Shown piece after piece: positions 23,041 through 36,500 of a stretch of 64,000 nucleotides of DNA. A program made the position numbers and the translations under genes. Where the stretch lies: NCBI RefSeq assembly GCF_002127325.2, contig NC_035433.2, forward strand, positions 82,898,079-82,962,078, in the 5' to 3' direction. The first letter of the stretch is position 1, and the number at the start of each line of letters is the position of its first letter. The notes beneath the pieces are model-generated. The model was given only the letters and a program-made list of their open reading frames with translations. It made no database searches and was not told the origin of the DNA. Source of the stretch: Helianthus annuus. Lineage: Eukaryota; Streptophyta; Magnoliopsida; Asterales; Asteraceae.

Positions 23041-23626
23041 GTATGTATGAATATCTTCCATTTTGTTGATCTGTACTAATCCATTGTTTGTCTTCTTTTT
23101 TGTTATTTTTATTTACGAAGAATTTATCTTCGTCATTGTATCACCGACTAAAGTTTTCTGTTAAATCCATTTATAAAGTCAGCTGATTTTTTTTGATATG
23201 TTATTTTAACCGATTTTATGTTATTATCTAATAACCTTATGGATGAAGTTATATTCTTCACTATAGTTTTGTTTTTTGTTATAAATTACTGCATGTTAGT
23301 ATTTTTTTGGAAAAAATCCAGATCTGTAATTATTTTATTATGTTTTAGTTCTTTTACAAAATCTGTTGATCTATTCATGGTAAAAATGTTATGCATCATT
23401 ATTAGTTTTGTGTTATTATTGTTTTTAGGATTTTGGGTTATTGATGTTATTATCGGTTTATTGTCAATATGTTCATATGTTTATATGTTTATGATTTTTG
23501 TTATTTACATTAGCACATACTGAAAAAAATAAGATTTTTTTTTATCATGGATTATGTTCTTTATTTTGTACCAGCGTATTTCTCTCTTTTTAATATAATT
23601 ATTTTTTTGTGCATACGCAGATCATT

Positions 23627-25106
23627 ATGACGTCTTTTTATACAACTTTTTCATCGGACTTTTCTGAATATCTGGTATGTTTATGAGGTTTATAATTACA
23701 AATTTTTTTGTTCTTAATTTTTTTTTCAAGGAAATACCATATGAATATAGCAACAGATTCCTAATGTATGCTGAGCCAAACAATCAAGCTGTTATCAAGT
23801 GTGTTAATGGTAAAGAATTTGAAGTTCTATTTACTAAGCATAAAGGTGCGTTTGTGTTCATGGATGGGTAGCAAGACATTGTTGCTAAACTATCATTTAC
23901 CGATGGTTGTTTCCTCATGTTTAAGCAAATCGAGTTATATTCTTATTTGTTAACACCCTTTAAGAAGATGCAACCACATCCGATCTTTGGTTCTAATGTT
24001 CCTTTATTTATGTCCATGTCTACGGAGAAAACTGTAAGCAATGTCGAGTACTTCTGCCAACGCTTCACACAAGACTCCAATGATAATCTGGTTATTATAT
24101 GAATTTTAGTTATTTATTTTTTCAATATCAAATTTAAGTTATTAACCAAGCTGAATATATATGCAGGTCATTCCATCTGATTTCGTTGAAGGAACAATAC
24201 GTTTCCCATCTATTCACAAGTTAACATTCAAGGTCCATGTTAATTGGTGGGACAGTTTTGATGTGATGATTGCTAAAGACCCGAATCTTAACGTTTATTT
24301 GATTTACGATGAATGGGACAATGTTGTTTCTTACGTACCTATATACCCTGATTATTACGTTGTGATGAGGTACAATTTTGAGAAAAATTTCCAGGTGATT
24401 GTTTATGACTTGAATGGTTGTGAGGTTCTTGCGCCGAAGCGTGTATACACGCCTGCTGCTGTAAACATACCTAAACCCGTTCCTTCAATTATTGAAATAC
24501 AAGACTCTGACGCTTACACCGATCATGAAAATGATGTTGATGAATCTGATCCTGATTATAATGAGTCCATTGGATATGATTCAGATGATGCTTCTTCCAT
24601 TATAACTAACTCTGATAGCGATGGGATGGATAATGACGAGGAGGATGTTGAAGTTTCGGATTCTGAAGAAGATAAGAAGTTTGATCCGGACTACCATCCT
24701 ATTGAGTTTCAATGGAAGTACGACAGGCATTTTGTAAGTTAAGTTTATTTCCGTGTTAATTTTATCAAAACTTTTATAAAAAACAGTTTTTAGTATTTGA
24801 TGTAGCCATCTTATATAGATCAAGTAACTAATATTTTTCTTTTATTATTTATTGTAGCGTCTTAATTCCGATGTTGCTGAAGCATCCAAAATTGACATGA
24901 CTATGGAGATTTGTGTGCAGAACTTGGCTGGAGAGGATACGATGATTTCATTCCGTGCTGAAGAACACGGTAGTGGTTTTCGCTATGAGGCTTTGCAATG
25001 GCGTACCAAGTTTACGAAACCAAATGGTATAAATCATCCTGCCAAGAGCACGTTTGTTTATTGTCAAGTTCAAAAGAAGTTGATTCTCAAGAAGGTTGTC
25101 CAGTAG
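23627..25106 (+). pseudogene. Three-B3-domain protein gene (REM-like), with one nonsense codon
   Basis: Four coding exons with GT-AG introns fit 23627-23674, 23731-24090, 24167-24733 and 24858-25106, 407 codons in one frame. B3-like domain 1 spans exons 1-2 (FSEYLEIPYEYSNRF, KCVNGKEFEVLF, GAFVFMDG); the next codon is TAG (23869-23871) where B3 proteins have a conserved Trp, and the frame continues QDIVAKLSFTDGCFLMFKQ. Domain 2 is in exon 3 (VIPSDFVEG, YDEWDNVVSYV, YYVVMRYNF), followed by an acidic Asp/Glu/Ser linker. Domain 3 is in exon 4 (MTMEICVQNLAGED, RYEALQWRTKF). B3 proteins are plant nuclear DNA-binding proteins. This lies just inside the Helitron 5' end. Exon joins are my own reading. 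Confidence 0.75.
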
Positions 25107-26082
25107 TACCTTTTGCACGTTCTAAACAATATAACTATAATTTGCTTTTTCGTTAATTTTGTTGTTTGGCTACTTTAGAAGCTTGATTTGGGATCTTTAT
25201 CTTATAAATATGTAACCCTTTTTGGACTACTAAATGGTATATAAGTTATATTATATAAGTTATATTATGTTCGTTATATTAATATTGTCTCTAATCACGT
25301 ATTTAAATTTAAAAATAATATGTGATATTGAAATTTGAAAATTATATAATACAGTTGTGTAACTTCTATATAGAAGTTGTGTAACTTCTATATTAAACAA
25401 AATTGATGAAGGTTTGTTATTGATTATGGTAATTATTTTATAGAATATGGTAATTTCTAAATTAATGGAACTAATATTATTATATATTTCGAAATCATTT
25501 TAATGGTCCGTTGAATAGATTTATATGTATATTAAATTATAGTTCCCTTTTTATCAATAGATTTGTGTATTAATAAAATATTCTTATTTATCAATAAAAT
25601 GTTGGCGTCAAAATTGCATATATCGATATACTCAATCAATGATTTGATGTCTTGTGTAAGTTGTCATCATGATTTTTTTTTATCGAGACAATCAGAATAG
25701 CAATGTATATTTGTCTTACACCATATAATCATTGTTGTTTAAATTATTATTTATCATGCATGTAACAAATATAAAATATCCCAATTGAATGAAAATACAA
25801 CTTTTATTTGTTAACCTAATTTCAAATGATGGAAATGATTTATCACTAATTAACGACAACAATAAATAGTGAGCTGTCAATTTAAATTTGAAATTCGAAT
25901 TAGAAGACAATGGAAAGATGGAAACTATTTTGGAGTAATTACATATCAATCACAAAAAATTATCATCTAAAAATACCAATGATTTAGTCTTATTATATAT
26001 ACAATTAGATTATCATAATATTTCAAACATTCTTCCTCTATTGTTTTCTTCTGTTTTTTGATTTACTATTACTATTATTGTA
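25107..26082. other. AT-rich spacer inside the Helitron
   Basis: Very AT-rich, with no ORF of interest. ATATAAGTTATATTAT-type short direct repeats lie near 25240-25270, and GTGTAACTTCTATAT is repeated at about 25354-25394. The 3' end would hold the promoter of the RPA-like gene; I cannot place it. Confidence 0.6.
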
Positions 26083-28781
26083 ATGGAAGATCAGAAGATT
26101 ACAATGTTGTCTAAGTTGAATGCATTGTCAAATAACTACACATTGAAGTTGAAAATCATCTCTATTTGGCGAAAAATGATGCATGCATGTAAGAAGGAGA
26201 TATTCCGGGTTGATATGATATGTATGGACGAAGAGGTATGAAAAATATATTTTTATATATTCACATTGTTTCATTTAGCATATAATTTTATCTAAGTATG
26301 TATTTTATATTTTTGACAATTCAAGTTATTATCATTGTGCACTTACAGGGTCATACTATTCAAGCAAGTTGTCTTCACCGTATTTTGCCAAAGTTTGACC
26401 AGTACTATTGGCATTAGCAGACCTTCTCTTGCTCCTTACGATACAAGTATAAACCATACCAAAAATAACCAGAAGCTGACATTTAATATGTACACACAAA
26501 TTCAAAGAACCGTTGATTGGAAAGGTCCAAAGTATTGCTTCTCATTTGTGAAGTTCCAAGACGTTGTCGAAAATAATGTTGCCATTAATTCACCTGTTGG
26601 TATGTTTTGTCATTATTTTTTTGTCATTATTTTTTATTCCGTGTACATTATTAATTGTTTTTTTTAATTTTATACCTTACATATTAATTTCTTTATTTTT
26701 TGTTTTTTTTATTAATTTATACACTTCATAGGATATGTTGAAGTGTGCTTCAATTTGGAGGACACTAATAAGAAAGATGGAACAATAGGCAAACGATTGA
26801 ATGTGAAGCTTAAAGATATTGAGTAACTTTTTTAATTTTTTATTCGTAATATTTGTACCGTATTCATGTTACAACTTTTATATATATGACCTTTTTGTCT
26901 ATATACATAGTGATCAACAAGTTACTGCTACTCTTTGGGATTATTTCGCAATTGAGATGCATGGATACTTTAACAATCCCAATCGTGAAAAGCATGTTGT
27001 GGTATTGGTTCATTTTGGTGTTGTTAACTTGTATAAAGGTACGAATTTGCGAAGTTACTAATTTTTTTTCCTAATTTATAAGTCATATTATAACACATTA
27101 AGCATTCAATTTTTTACCTCAATATATTGCATCCTATATTAGAATTTAAGTAAGTCTTTTGTTTTATTTTGTAGATCAACCTGGTTTGTCTACTTCATTT
27201 GATATAAGTAGAATGTGGATCAACGCTGAACTTGAAGAAATTTCTTCTTTCAAAAATAGGTATATTTATTTTATTTCTAACATTTCAAATGACATTACTA
27301 ATTTTTTGTTATATATATTTTCAATTAATTAATGAAAAATTATATAAATATTCAAATTAATATAGTTTTATAGAGAAGTTTGCATCCACGCCGTCATCGA
27401 GTGATAACGTCGGATCTTATATTATATCAACGGTTGAGGATTCTTTTTTGAACAATTCTGGGTTTGTTTTGACTGCTTTTCTGAGTACCATCGAGAAGGT
27501 ACCAACTTTCTTTTATGTCCGTATTTGTAATTATTTATACATTATTATGATAACAGATTGATGTTTGTGCAATTGTTGATTAATCTTTTTTCTTTATTTA
27601 GAAGAAGAAAGTTATTTTGGTTGGCACCATAATTGCTATTTGCTCAGAAAAAAAAAATTGGTACTACAATGCTTGCAACTATTGCAAATCCGGGGTTGAA
27701 TAGTCGTTTATTACAGTTGCTAAAGACGATGGTTCAGGTGATGTAGAAGATAGGAAGACTGTATTATGCACCAACACTAAGTGTAAAGGAGTTGATATTG
27801 TGTCTCTCCCTCGGTTTGTTAACTCACCTTACAATCACCATACCTTTATAATAAATATATTATTAGTACATTAAAAAATTTACATTTTGTTTTATTTAAA
27901 TTATTATCAGTTTCAAAATTCCTATTCGCGTACAAGACTCATCTGGTACGGTTACGTTGACGCTCTTTGATTACGAAGCGTACAAGATTTTTAAGAAAAC
28001 TGCTAAAGAATTGGTTGAGGTGCAGGACGAGGTAAATTTAAATTATAATTTTTTTGTTCTTACTATTTATACTAAATACATGTTAATCCTTATCTATTGT
28101 AATAACTTTGTAGGAGTTGTCTTCTGGTGATTTTTCCAAGGGATATCCGGATGTTTTTAACATTTTGATCGTCCAAAAAATGGCTTTTATCATCAGTGTT
28201 TCAGATTTTAACCTTAAGTATCATGTCAAAAATTATGGAATTTCCATGCTTACATCTGATCCAAAGATTATTTCTGCTTTGTACGAGAAATTCAAAATTC
28301 ATGAGGTATAAAATCTCTTATTTTCAATACATGTATTTTGTATAGTTTTGTATTTTGTTAGTATGAGAAATCTGAATCATCCAGTGCGCAAGTGTCAGAC
28401 ATTCAATCTATTCCTTGTGATGTTTCCAAGGTATATTTTTTTTATAAATAATCATATTTTATATATATTTATGTAGTTTTATTTATTGAATTATATGATA
28501 TCCATAAAAAAATAAGATAGACATACTCAATTGATGCATTCCCTTTTTATTTTCAGGATGACGTATCGTTCAGTGGAGATAATGAAACGCCAATGTCTAA
28601 CCTATTACATAATGATCACAAATCGTCTTCTTCAGGGGAAGTGAAGCGTAACCTACATGAAATGTATGATGTTGATGACATGGTTGGATGTTCTTCAACA
28701 AAAAGGAATCTTGGTGATGAGAAAGAGGAAGCCCAAAATTCAGAATCTTCAAATCTTCTGATTCCTAAAATTGAGAAGTAG
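26083..28781 (+). pseudogene. RPA1-like single-strand DNA-binding protein gene carried by the Helitron
   Basis: Eleven exons can be read: 26083-26235, 26349-26599, 26732-26822, 26911-27038, 27175-27259, 27374-27498, 27602-27813, 27911-28031, 28114-28305, 28362-28430 and 28557-28781. Motifs fit plant RPA 70-kDa-like proteins: LKIISIWR and IQASCLHRILPKFDQYY (first OB fold), RLNVKLKDI plus QQVTATLWDYFA (second OB fold), and a C-terminal zinc-binding OB fold (WYYNACNYC ... CTNTKC, then VTLTLFDYEAYKIF). RPA-like genes are a known companion of Rep/helicase in plant Helitrons and probably bind displaced single strands. A frameshift in exon 2 (near 26415) and TAG in exon 7 (in GVE-stop-SF, about 27702) break the frame. 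Confidence 0.88.
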
Positions 28782-30092
28782 GTTGTGTCGGTTGGGTTAT
28801 TAGTTGGTTTTGTTGAGTTAAAGACAATTTGCTATGTTATGATTTCACGTTGGAACAATTTTTTTTTTTTTTGAAACTTGGTTGTTGGTTTAATATGGTT
28901 TTAAGACAATATTTATTTGAATTTGAAACTTGGTTGTTGGTTTAATATGGTTTTAAGACAATATTTATTTGAATAATATGTTTATGGTTTTGATTATAGC
29001 AGTTATGTTTTTTAATCCATATTTTTGTTTCTTTCAATTTTCCTGTATCATTATAAGGTTTTAAAAATTTCACAATAGGCCCTTCAACTTTAACCCCACA
29101 TTAAAATCAATAATTAATTATTGTAGTTATGACGACTTTATTATTTAATTAGTTTAATTTATAAAATTTCAAAACTTAAGCAGGTTTGTTGCTGGTTTGA
29201 TACTGATCGATGCCCTTTATTGTTTTTTTTTTTCATATTTATATGTTTTGATAATATTGTTCAAACGGCCCTTCAACCGTATCTACTTCATTTAACTTCA
29301 ATAAGTAAGTAGGTTACTTTCAAAGTTTATTACATTATTACTTTACCTTAGATAACTGTAACATTTAGTCAACTAAAATGTATTAAAAAATCAAAATTCA
29401 ATAATGCATGATATGTTACAAAAACTGTTTAAATTATTATTTAAAAAAAATTCTATTTGTACATAATACATTATGGTTTATACTATATTATTGATTATTG
29501 ATATTGATTATTGATAATTCATAAGTTATTATACTACAATTCATATGTCATCGAGATAAACTATTGATTTGATATATTTTCCATTTTTTTGACCTAATAT
29601 CATAGAATACATAGAGTTGATTCTGTAATTAGTTTACCTTAGATAACTGTAATATTCATCCAACTTACTAAAAATGTAAGCTTTTGAAATTAAAAAAAAA
29701 ATAAAAAGCGGTTATATTTGTTATTAATTCATATTTTCTATTTATTTCGGACAGTTTTTTATTTCGAAAATTTGACTTTCTAAAATTGTATTAAAAAGAT
29801 TAAAAGGTTTTGACATGCATTATAAGAAACTGATTACTGTTTTCAAATTTAATATAGTTTCTTAAAATAAATCATGTATCACTTATTTCATATAACATAA
29901 TAAATTCCTAATTTAGACGTAAAATATCATTAAACCAAACCAAAAATATTTTATTGCCAAACAAAATGTATTAGAAATTCGTAAATAAATCACGCATGAT
30001 TTTTACCAAAAATTGTATGAATTATTATTTAATTCAATCCCATTTGCATATAATACATGATCGTTATACTATGTAATTGATAATTTATTATA
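28782..30092. other. AT-rich spacer inside the Helitron
   Basis: No coding signal is seen. A tandem duplication of about 60 bp (GAAACTTGGTTGTTGGTTTA...) lies at about 28872-28978. The last nine bases, TTTATTATA (30084-30092), are the left target duplication of the MULE. Confidence 0.65.
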
Positions 30093-30314
30093 GAGTAAAC
30101 TGTCATTTTGGTCCCTGTGGTTTGGGTACTTTTGCCATTTTAGTCCAAATCTCAAATTTTTTACATCTGGATCCCTGTGGTTTGCATTTTGTTGCCATTT
30201 TAGTCCAAAATCCAAAAACCCTATTTTTTGACTGTTGCAACCTCCTATTTTGTCTTTTAGTTCACGGGCATTTTGGTCATTTTGCTTTTCATTTTACATT
30301 TTCTTAATTCAAAA

Positions 30315-30319
<5 letters not shown>

Positions 30320-30373
<54 letters not shown>
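30320..30373. repeat. (AT)n microsatellite
   Basis: About 27 AT dinucleotides in a row inside the MULE. Confidence 0.95.
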
Positions 30374-30379
<6 letters not shown>

Positions 30380-30564
30380 TACACACATACATATACACTG
30401 TAGTTCATCGTCCCCAACATAAATCAGTCTTCTCTCTCTCTCTCTATATAGCACCACCACCACCGCCACCGCCACCTCCTCCCTCTTCTCACCACCGCCA
30501 CTCCGGCGTCGTCCCATCCAACAGTCACACCCACTCCGGCGTCGTCCCCCTTCTCACCACCGGT

Positions 30565-30700
30565 GTCGATGATGAAGATGATGAAGGTGTCGATGATGAA
30601 GATGAATCGCTGAAGTTGAATAACTGATTCTGCTGATGAAGGTGTCGATGATGAAGATGAATCGCTGAAGTTGTCGATGATGAAGATGAACAGCTGATTG
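30565..30700 (+). repeat. Imperfect tandem repeat in the MULE
   Basis: The block GGTGTCGATGATGAAGATGA followed by ATCGCTGAAGTTG occurs at about 30583 and 30640, with a third partial copy at about 30670. An acidic peptide (DDEDDEGVDDEDE) would be encoded on the plus strand, but I do not take it as a gene. Confidence 0.6.
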
Positions 30701-31941
30701 ATTGATGCTGATGAAGGAGGTTCGAAGTTTCCCCAAATAAATCAACATCATACCCAAATCTGAGTTTGAGTTGTATTTGTTGAGACATGAAAGTTTTAGA
30801 TCTGAATTTGTGTTGATAAATTGCATGATTGTTGTGTTCATCAATCTGCAAGATTTGCAGGTTTTTGTGTTGTTGATCGACTGGTTTTGCATATTGTTGT
30901 TTCTGATTAAGAAGGAGTATAGTTTACAGGTTCGATTATTGCAGATTGTTGTTTGCTGTTGCAACGAAGAAGAACACAAGTTGCAGGTTTTGTTTGCGGC
31001 GATCTGGGGGATGATGTTCATCAACGCCGCCGCAAATCATCTTCCCCCAAATCAAAGGTCCAGTTTCATGTGGGTTAATGGGTTTGATGCAAAATTAGGG
31101 TTTGGGTTTTGTGTGGCGATGAGTAAAGAAAGAAGGTGAGATTGTCGGTTTGATTGTCTCCGTTTGATTGTCGGAGATTTTGAAGCCGATTTGATTGTCG
31201 GTTTCTTCACGGCCGATTTAACAGCTTTGAGTTATGTGAGGGTTTTTGAGGGTTTTGGGTTTTGAGGGTTTTGGGTTTGGGAGGGTTGGCGGCAGTGGGA
31301 TGGTAGTGTTGGCGCCAGTGGGATGGTGGTGGTGGGGATGATGCGGTGGTAGGGGTGGGGTGGTGGTGGTGGTGGTGCTTGTTGTTGTTCTGGCAGTGGT
31401 ATTATTGTTGTTCTGGCAGTGACATTATTATTTATTAAATTTGAGTTATAATAAATCTAAATGACCAAAATACCCCTGAGGATAAAGACAAAATAAGAGG
31501 TTTAAGTTAAGGAATCTTGCCAAATTTGAAATTTGGACTAAAAAGGCAACAAAATGCAAACCACAGGGACCCAGATGTAAAAAGTTTGAGATTTGGACTA
31601 AAATGGCAAAAGTGCCCAAACCACAGGGACCAAAATGGCAGTTTACTCTTTATTATATTACAATCAAAATTTTATGTATAAAAACCATGGATTTCATATA
31701 TCTTCAATTATTTTGACTTTATATCCTAAAATACATATACTTGAGGCTATAAATAAACGTTGAAAATATTCTCATTTTGCAACAAACTTTAATTGGTTTT
31801 CTTGTAGTCTTCTTAAGAACAAGGTTCTTTTTTTTTAATTTCTGTTTATCTATTAGGTTTTAGTTCTATTATAGGGTTTTTGATTGTTATTAACTTCATT
31901 TTATTAAATATATTGCTTATCTTTATTGTGTATCAGTTGTC

Positions 31942-32889
31942 ATGTCTACCAAGGGAGATGTTTTATCATCTTTATTTACCAAGGATTCAACTTTTTCTAA
32001 CGTAGGTGCTGTTTGGGAGATTTCAAAGGTATAACTTTATTTATTAATAGATATTTAGTATGTATACACTAAACAACTAAATTAAGATTTCTTTTATATT
32101 TTTTCAGCCAAAGCATGTTCTTATTTTGGTTAAGGTCAAAAATATTATCAACAACTCTTGGTACTGTATGATGTGTCCAACGTGTTCTAACGAAGCCACT
32201 TTGGAGGTCGAAGAATTTTTTCACCTGATTGTTTTGATGACTTAAAGCAATTAGAAGTTTATCACTGTTCAAATTACGATTGTTCTGAGACTACAGTCAA
32301 ACCTATTCCCAAATTTAAAATTAATCTTGATGTTGGTGTTGACTCTGATTCCGTTGAACTGGTCTTATTTCACAACCAGGCTGCTGAGCTTATTAATAAG
32401 TCTCCTAAACAATTGATTCACGAGAACACCACGGTTATTTATATATTTATATTTATAAAAGTTATTCGTTTTATAAACAGGTTAAAATATAAAAAACTTA
32501 CGCAAACGCTTTTCAATACTTTCAGTGTGGTGATATTGGTTGTGGTTCCAAAAGAGATAAGGTCACTGGTTGGGAAGTTTTTCGCATTCAAGATAGAGAT
32601 CACTGAGTACAATCTTGTACATTACGATGAGGTTTATGGAATCACCCATTTAAGTTCTGATGAAACTCTCATTTGTGACATTAAGAACAAGTTTTTGAGT
32701 GGACAGGTATTATAATCAAAATTTATGTATTTATTGCATCAATGCTAGCTTCAAGTATATTTCATTATTTTTAGGTATTATGTTATGCAGGATCGCAAGT
32801 CGATAAATGGTAAACGCGGTGTTAGTGAAGTTTATGACATTCATCAAAGTAAGCATTGTTCTGCTACAAAACGCAAGACCGAAGATTGA
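31942..32889 (+). pseudogene. Second RPA1-like gene, C-terminal domain only
   Basis: Four exons can be read: 31942-32028, 32108-32433, 32526-32706 and 32791-32889. The product has the RPA C-terminal zinc-binding OB fold: WYCMMCPTC, then YHCSNYDCSE, then VELVLFHNQAAELI, PKEIRSLVGKFFAFKIEITE and a tail ending CSATKRKTED. There is no room for the N-terminal OB folds, so it is either a short gene or a fragment. A one-base frameshift near 32212-32220 (in a run of T) breaks exon 2. It lies between the MULE and the Rep/helicase gene in the same orientation. Confidence 0.75.
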
Positions 32890-33526
32890 GGATACCGGCC
32901 AAGTCTAGAAGCCCTGATTTTAAGTTATCAACATATTTCAATATGATTTGTCATTTATGTTTATTTCCGTTATTGTTTTTTTTTTGCAACATTATAAGTT
33001 TCCTTTTATTATGATTTTAAACTTGACCATGTAAGACAAGTATGAGTTTCCTTTTTTAAAGTTTCCTTTTATTTTGCAACATTATAAGTTTGTTTATTAT
33101 TATGTTTAATATCAATTATGGTTAATAATTAATATCTTTCCAATTTTTAAAAAGAATTAGGATTGTAACTGTAATTCTTTCTAACTAATGTAATTACATA
33201 CATTCCATATTAACACAAACTTTAAAAAATAAAATATGTATTAAATCTACTATATATATGCCATGCATTTTGTAAATTGAAAACATATATCATTCGTCAG
33301 TTCCAATTTCAATCTTTGGCAATTGAAAACATTTCAATACTTTATTCAAGGTTAGGTTTTTTTTTGGTCACTTCAACATCTCTATAATTAAATAAGGTTA
33401 TTTATTTTTTTTTTGTTTAAGAATGTATTTTTTTTTCAATTTCATTTTTGCAATTCGTTTGATGCCATGATTATATGTTATGTATTTTCGTTTTTTTTTT
33501 TTTTTGGATTTTAATTTGTATAGAAT
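32890..33526. other. AT-rich spacer before Rep/helicase
   Basis: No coding signal. Long T runs lie near 32978, 33358, 33400 and 33490. The block TTTCCTTTTAT.ATG/TTGCAACATTATAAGTTT is repeated at about 32987 and 33061. Confidence 0.6.
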
Positions 33527-36500
33527 ATGTCAAAGAGAACCTATAAATTTCCTTCATCAACATCAACACCCGGTAGATCAGTAGCAGTAGATGTTAACCG
33601 TAAGTTTTAAATTTCTAACAATTTATTTTTAAACCGACTATAGGTTACTTGTACCTTTAATAATACATGTATACATGTAGGTATTTTGGACAGAACTCCT
33701 CTTTCAAACATTTCTAATGGTATTATTTACTGTTATGTTTATATGAATCGTATACTTTTTTTAATTTCTTTTTTGTTCATTATTAAGTAATTGATACCGG
33801 AGAAGGGCATAGAGTTCGAAAAGCAATAATCGATAGTAAAAAGGCAAAGAGAAAATCTTCATATAAGAAGGTTGGCGTCACCTTACGTGACAAAGAAAAC
33901 TTATCTCAGGTGTCTAATGTTATAAATCAGTTAAATACTCCCATCCAGTTCCATAGAAGTATAAATTCTACGGCCTCCATAGTTGATATTACTTCGGGTA
34001 CGTGAAACATCTCAATATATTGTATTAATCAATAATTATGTTATAGTTCCAATTTTTATTTGATTTTATTTTCAGCAAATAATAATATAGATAATAATGA
34101 TGGGGCGTTATCTACACCTGCGCTATATTCATTTACTTCAAGTATCGTGACACATACAAATCTGTGTACAACATCTAACACATCATCACTTAGTAAGTTA
34201 TCAGCTGGTAAGCGCAAATTGAAGCACAAGGCACATGATATAACCCCAGTAGTTATGGTAGATTTGGATTCTGTTGATGAACCCAACGAAGAAGTTTTTG
34301 TGTTGGATCCTTATAAAGGAATTTCAACAGGTGTGCAATTTATATTATTTAATAGTCAATTGTTTTTTATAAGATCAAAAAATCTCATTAATAGAAATTT
34401 ATTTTTATGTAGACTATTTAGATCATGGTGACCAGGATCTTATATGTGAGATTTGTTATGCAAAGTTGTGGACTTCAGAAGGTGGCAAAGGTCGTATAAC
34501 AATGGATAAACTATGTTATGGTTTGTGTTGTGGATATGGGAAAGTTGAGCTACCAGTATTAAAAGATGCTAATTCGGAGTATCAATAGTTTTTTCACAAT
34601 TCCGATACGAAAAGCAAGTTCTTCTTGAAGAATATCCGACGTTATAATTCTATGTTCTCTTTTACATCTATGGGTGGAAAGGTTGATTCGAAGATCAACA
34701 AGGGTAATGCCCCATTCATATACCGTATTAGTGGTCAAAATTGTCTTAGTCTTGGTAGCTTAAGACCGCCTAATGGGAAACAAGCTAAGTTTTCTCAGCT
34801 ATACATATATGATACTATGATACTGAGAACGAGATTTCTAACAGACAAAGTGTATTGGGGTAAGCATATTATTTGGTTGATTTATAATTTTTGACAACTT
34901 ATAAGTGTTACTCGAATATAATTATTGTTTGTTATTTAAATTTTATTTATTTTTTTCTCATAATAGGAATCAACTATCTTCACATGAGAAGGAGTTGGAC
35001 GTTGAAATAATTGAATACCTCAGAGAATTTTTAGATTCTCATAACGAGTTGGTTAAATCGTACAGAATGGTAAGAAACCACTTTCATGAGAATCCTCAAG
35101 CAAACTTAAAGCTCCGTCTCATTTACAAAAGAGACAAAGATGGTAGGACTTATAATCTACCATCCACTACTGAGGTTGCTGCACTGATTGTTGATGATTT
35201 AGATCCATCTATTGATCGTCGAGACATTTTAGTTGAAACTGAATCTGGTATGCTTAAACGTATTAGTGAGTTACACCCATCCTATCTTGCTCTTCAATAT
35301 CCCATTCTTTTCCCTTTTGGTGATGATGGATATAGGATCGACATTCCTCATAGAGAAGGTGTAACAACCAAAAAAAAATACGACCAAAATGCACAATGCG
35401 GGAGTTCTTTGCATATAGAATACAGGATCGAACTTGTGGTTATTCTTTGCTTTTAAACTCCAGAAGACTGTTTCAACAGTTTTTGGTTGATGCTTACACT
35501 ATGATTGAGAGTGAAAGGCTCAATTTCATACGTGGTAAGCAGAAGAATCTACGTTCCGAGTCATTTGAAAATCTCCAAACGTATAAGGACAATGGTAAAC
35601 AAAATTTATCAAACACTGGTCAAAAGGTAATTTTACCTTCATCTTTTACTGGAGGTGCTCGGTTCATGCAACAAAACTACCTGGATGCTATGGCGTTATG
35701 TAAGTGGTTTGGATACCCAGATTTTTTCATAACCATTACTTGCAATCCCAAATGGCGTGGAGTTTCAAGATTTCTTGAAGATACTTCCATTAAAGCAGAA
35801 GACAGGCCTGATATATTATGTCGATTGTTCAAGATGAAGCTGGATTCAATGATTAAAGATATAAAGGATAATAATTTTTTTGGTGAAATCAATGCCGTAT
35901 GATTTTGTTTTATTTTTGTACTTCATCTACAGTTTTTCTTATAATTTATATGTCATTTTATGTAGTATGTTACTAACACATAAATTTTTTTTTTGTGTAG
36001 TTGTTTATACAGTTGAATTTCAAAAACGTGGTCTACCGCATGCACACATTTGTTTATTCATGAAGGTGGATCATAAACTTCCGACTGTAGATCATATAGA
36101 TCCTTTTATTTCTGCTGAAATTCTTGATAAATCAGAAGATCCTCAATTACATTATCTGGTGTCTGAGTATATGATTCATGGTCCTTATGGGACTGCTAAC
36201 CTTAGTTGTCCTTGCATGGTTGACAACGTTCTAAACGATTTCCGAAAAAATTTTCGGATCATACAATTATTGACTCAAGCGGTTTTCCGGTATATCGAAG
36301 GCGAGATTCTGGGCATACTGTTATGAAAAAAGGTGTTCAATTAGACAACCGAAGTGTCGTACCTTACAACAAAGGTCTATTAAAAAGATACCAAGCACAC
36401 ATTAATGTTGAATGGGGTAACCAAGCTGGTTCGATAAAGTATCTTTTCAAGTACATCAACAAAGGACCTGACCGTGCTACGGCAGTTTTATATACTGATT

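Larger units (their letters stand above)
30093..31648. mobile_element. Non-autonomous Mutator-like element (MULE)
   Basis: Long terminal inverted repeats of about 116 bp start GAGTAAACTG.CATTTTGGTC at 30093 and read the same on the other strand from 31648. They are flanked by a perfect 9-bp duplication TTTATTATA (30084-30092 and 31649-31657), the MULE hallmark. Each TIR holds an internal direct repeat (TCCCTGTGGTTT ... CCATTTTAGTCC twice). Between the TIRs there is no transposase. The middle holds an (AT)n tract (about 30320-30373), a GC-rich CCACCGCCACC-type stretch, duplicated GATGAAGATGAATCGCTGAAG blocks and an open frame at 30771-31139 with no recognised domain. Confidence 0.9.

Noticed and set aside
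30771..31139. Open frame inside the MULE as a gene
   Set aside because: 123 codons, hydrophobic low-complexity stretches, no recognised domain and no splice or promoter signal.
32413..32715. Separate gene suggested by the frame at 32413
   Set aside because: The frame is exon 3 of the second RPA-like gene plus intron sequence read through.
36039..36467. HUH and Tyr motifs could suggest an integrated geminivirus or other rolling-circle virus Rep
   Set aside because: The Rep is fused to a PIF1-type helicase, preceded by the Helitron N-terminal domain, and lies between Helitron termini. There is no coat protein.
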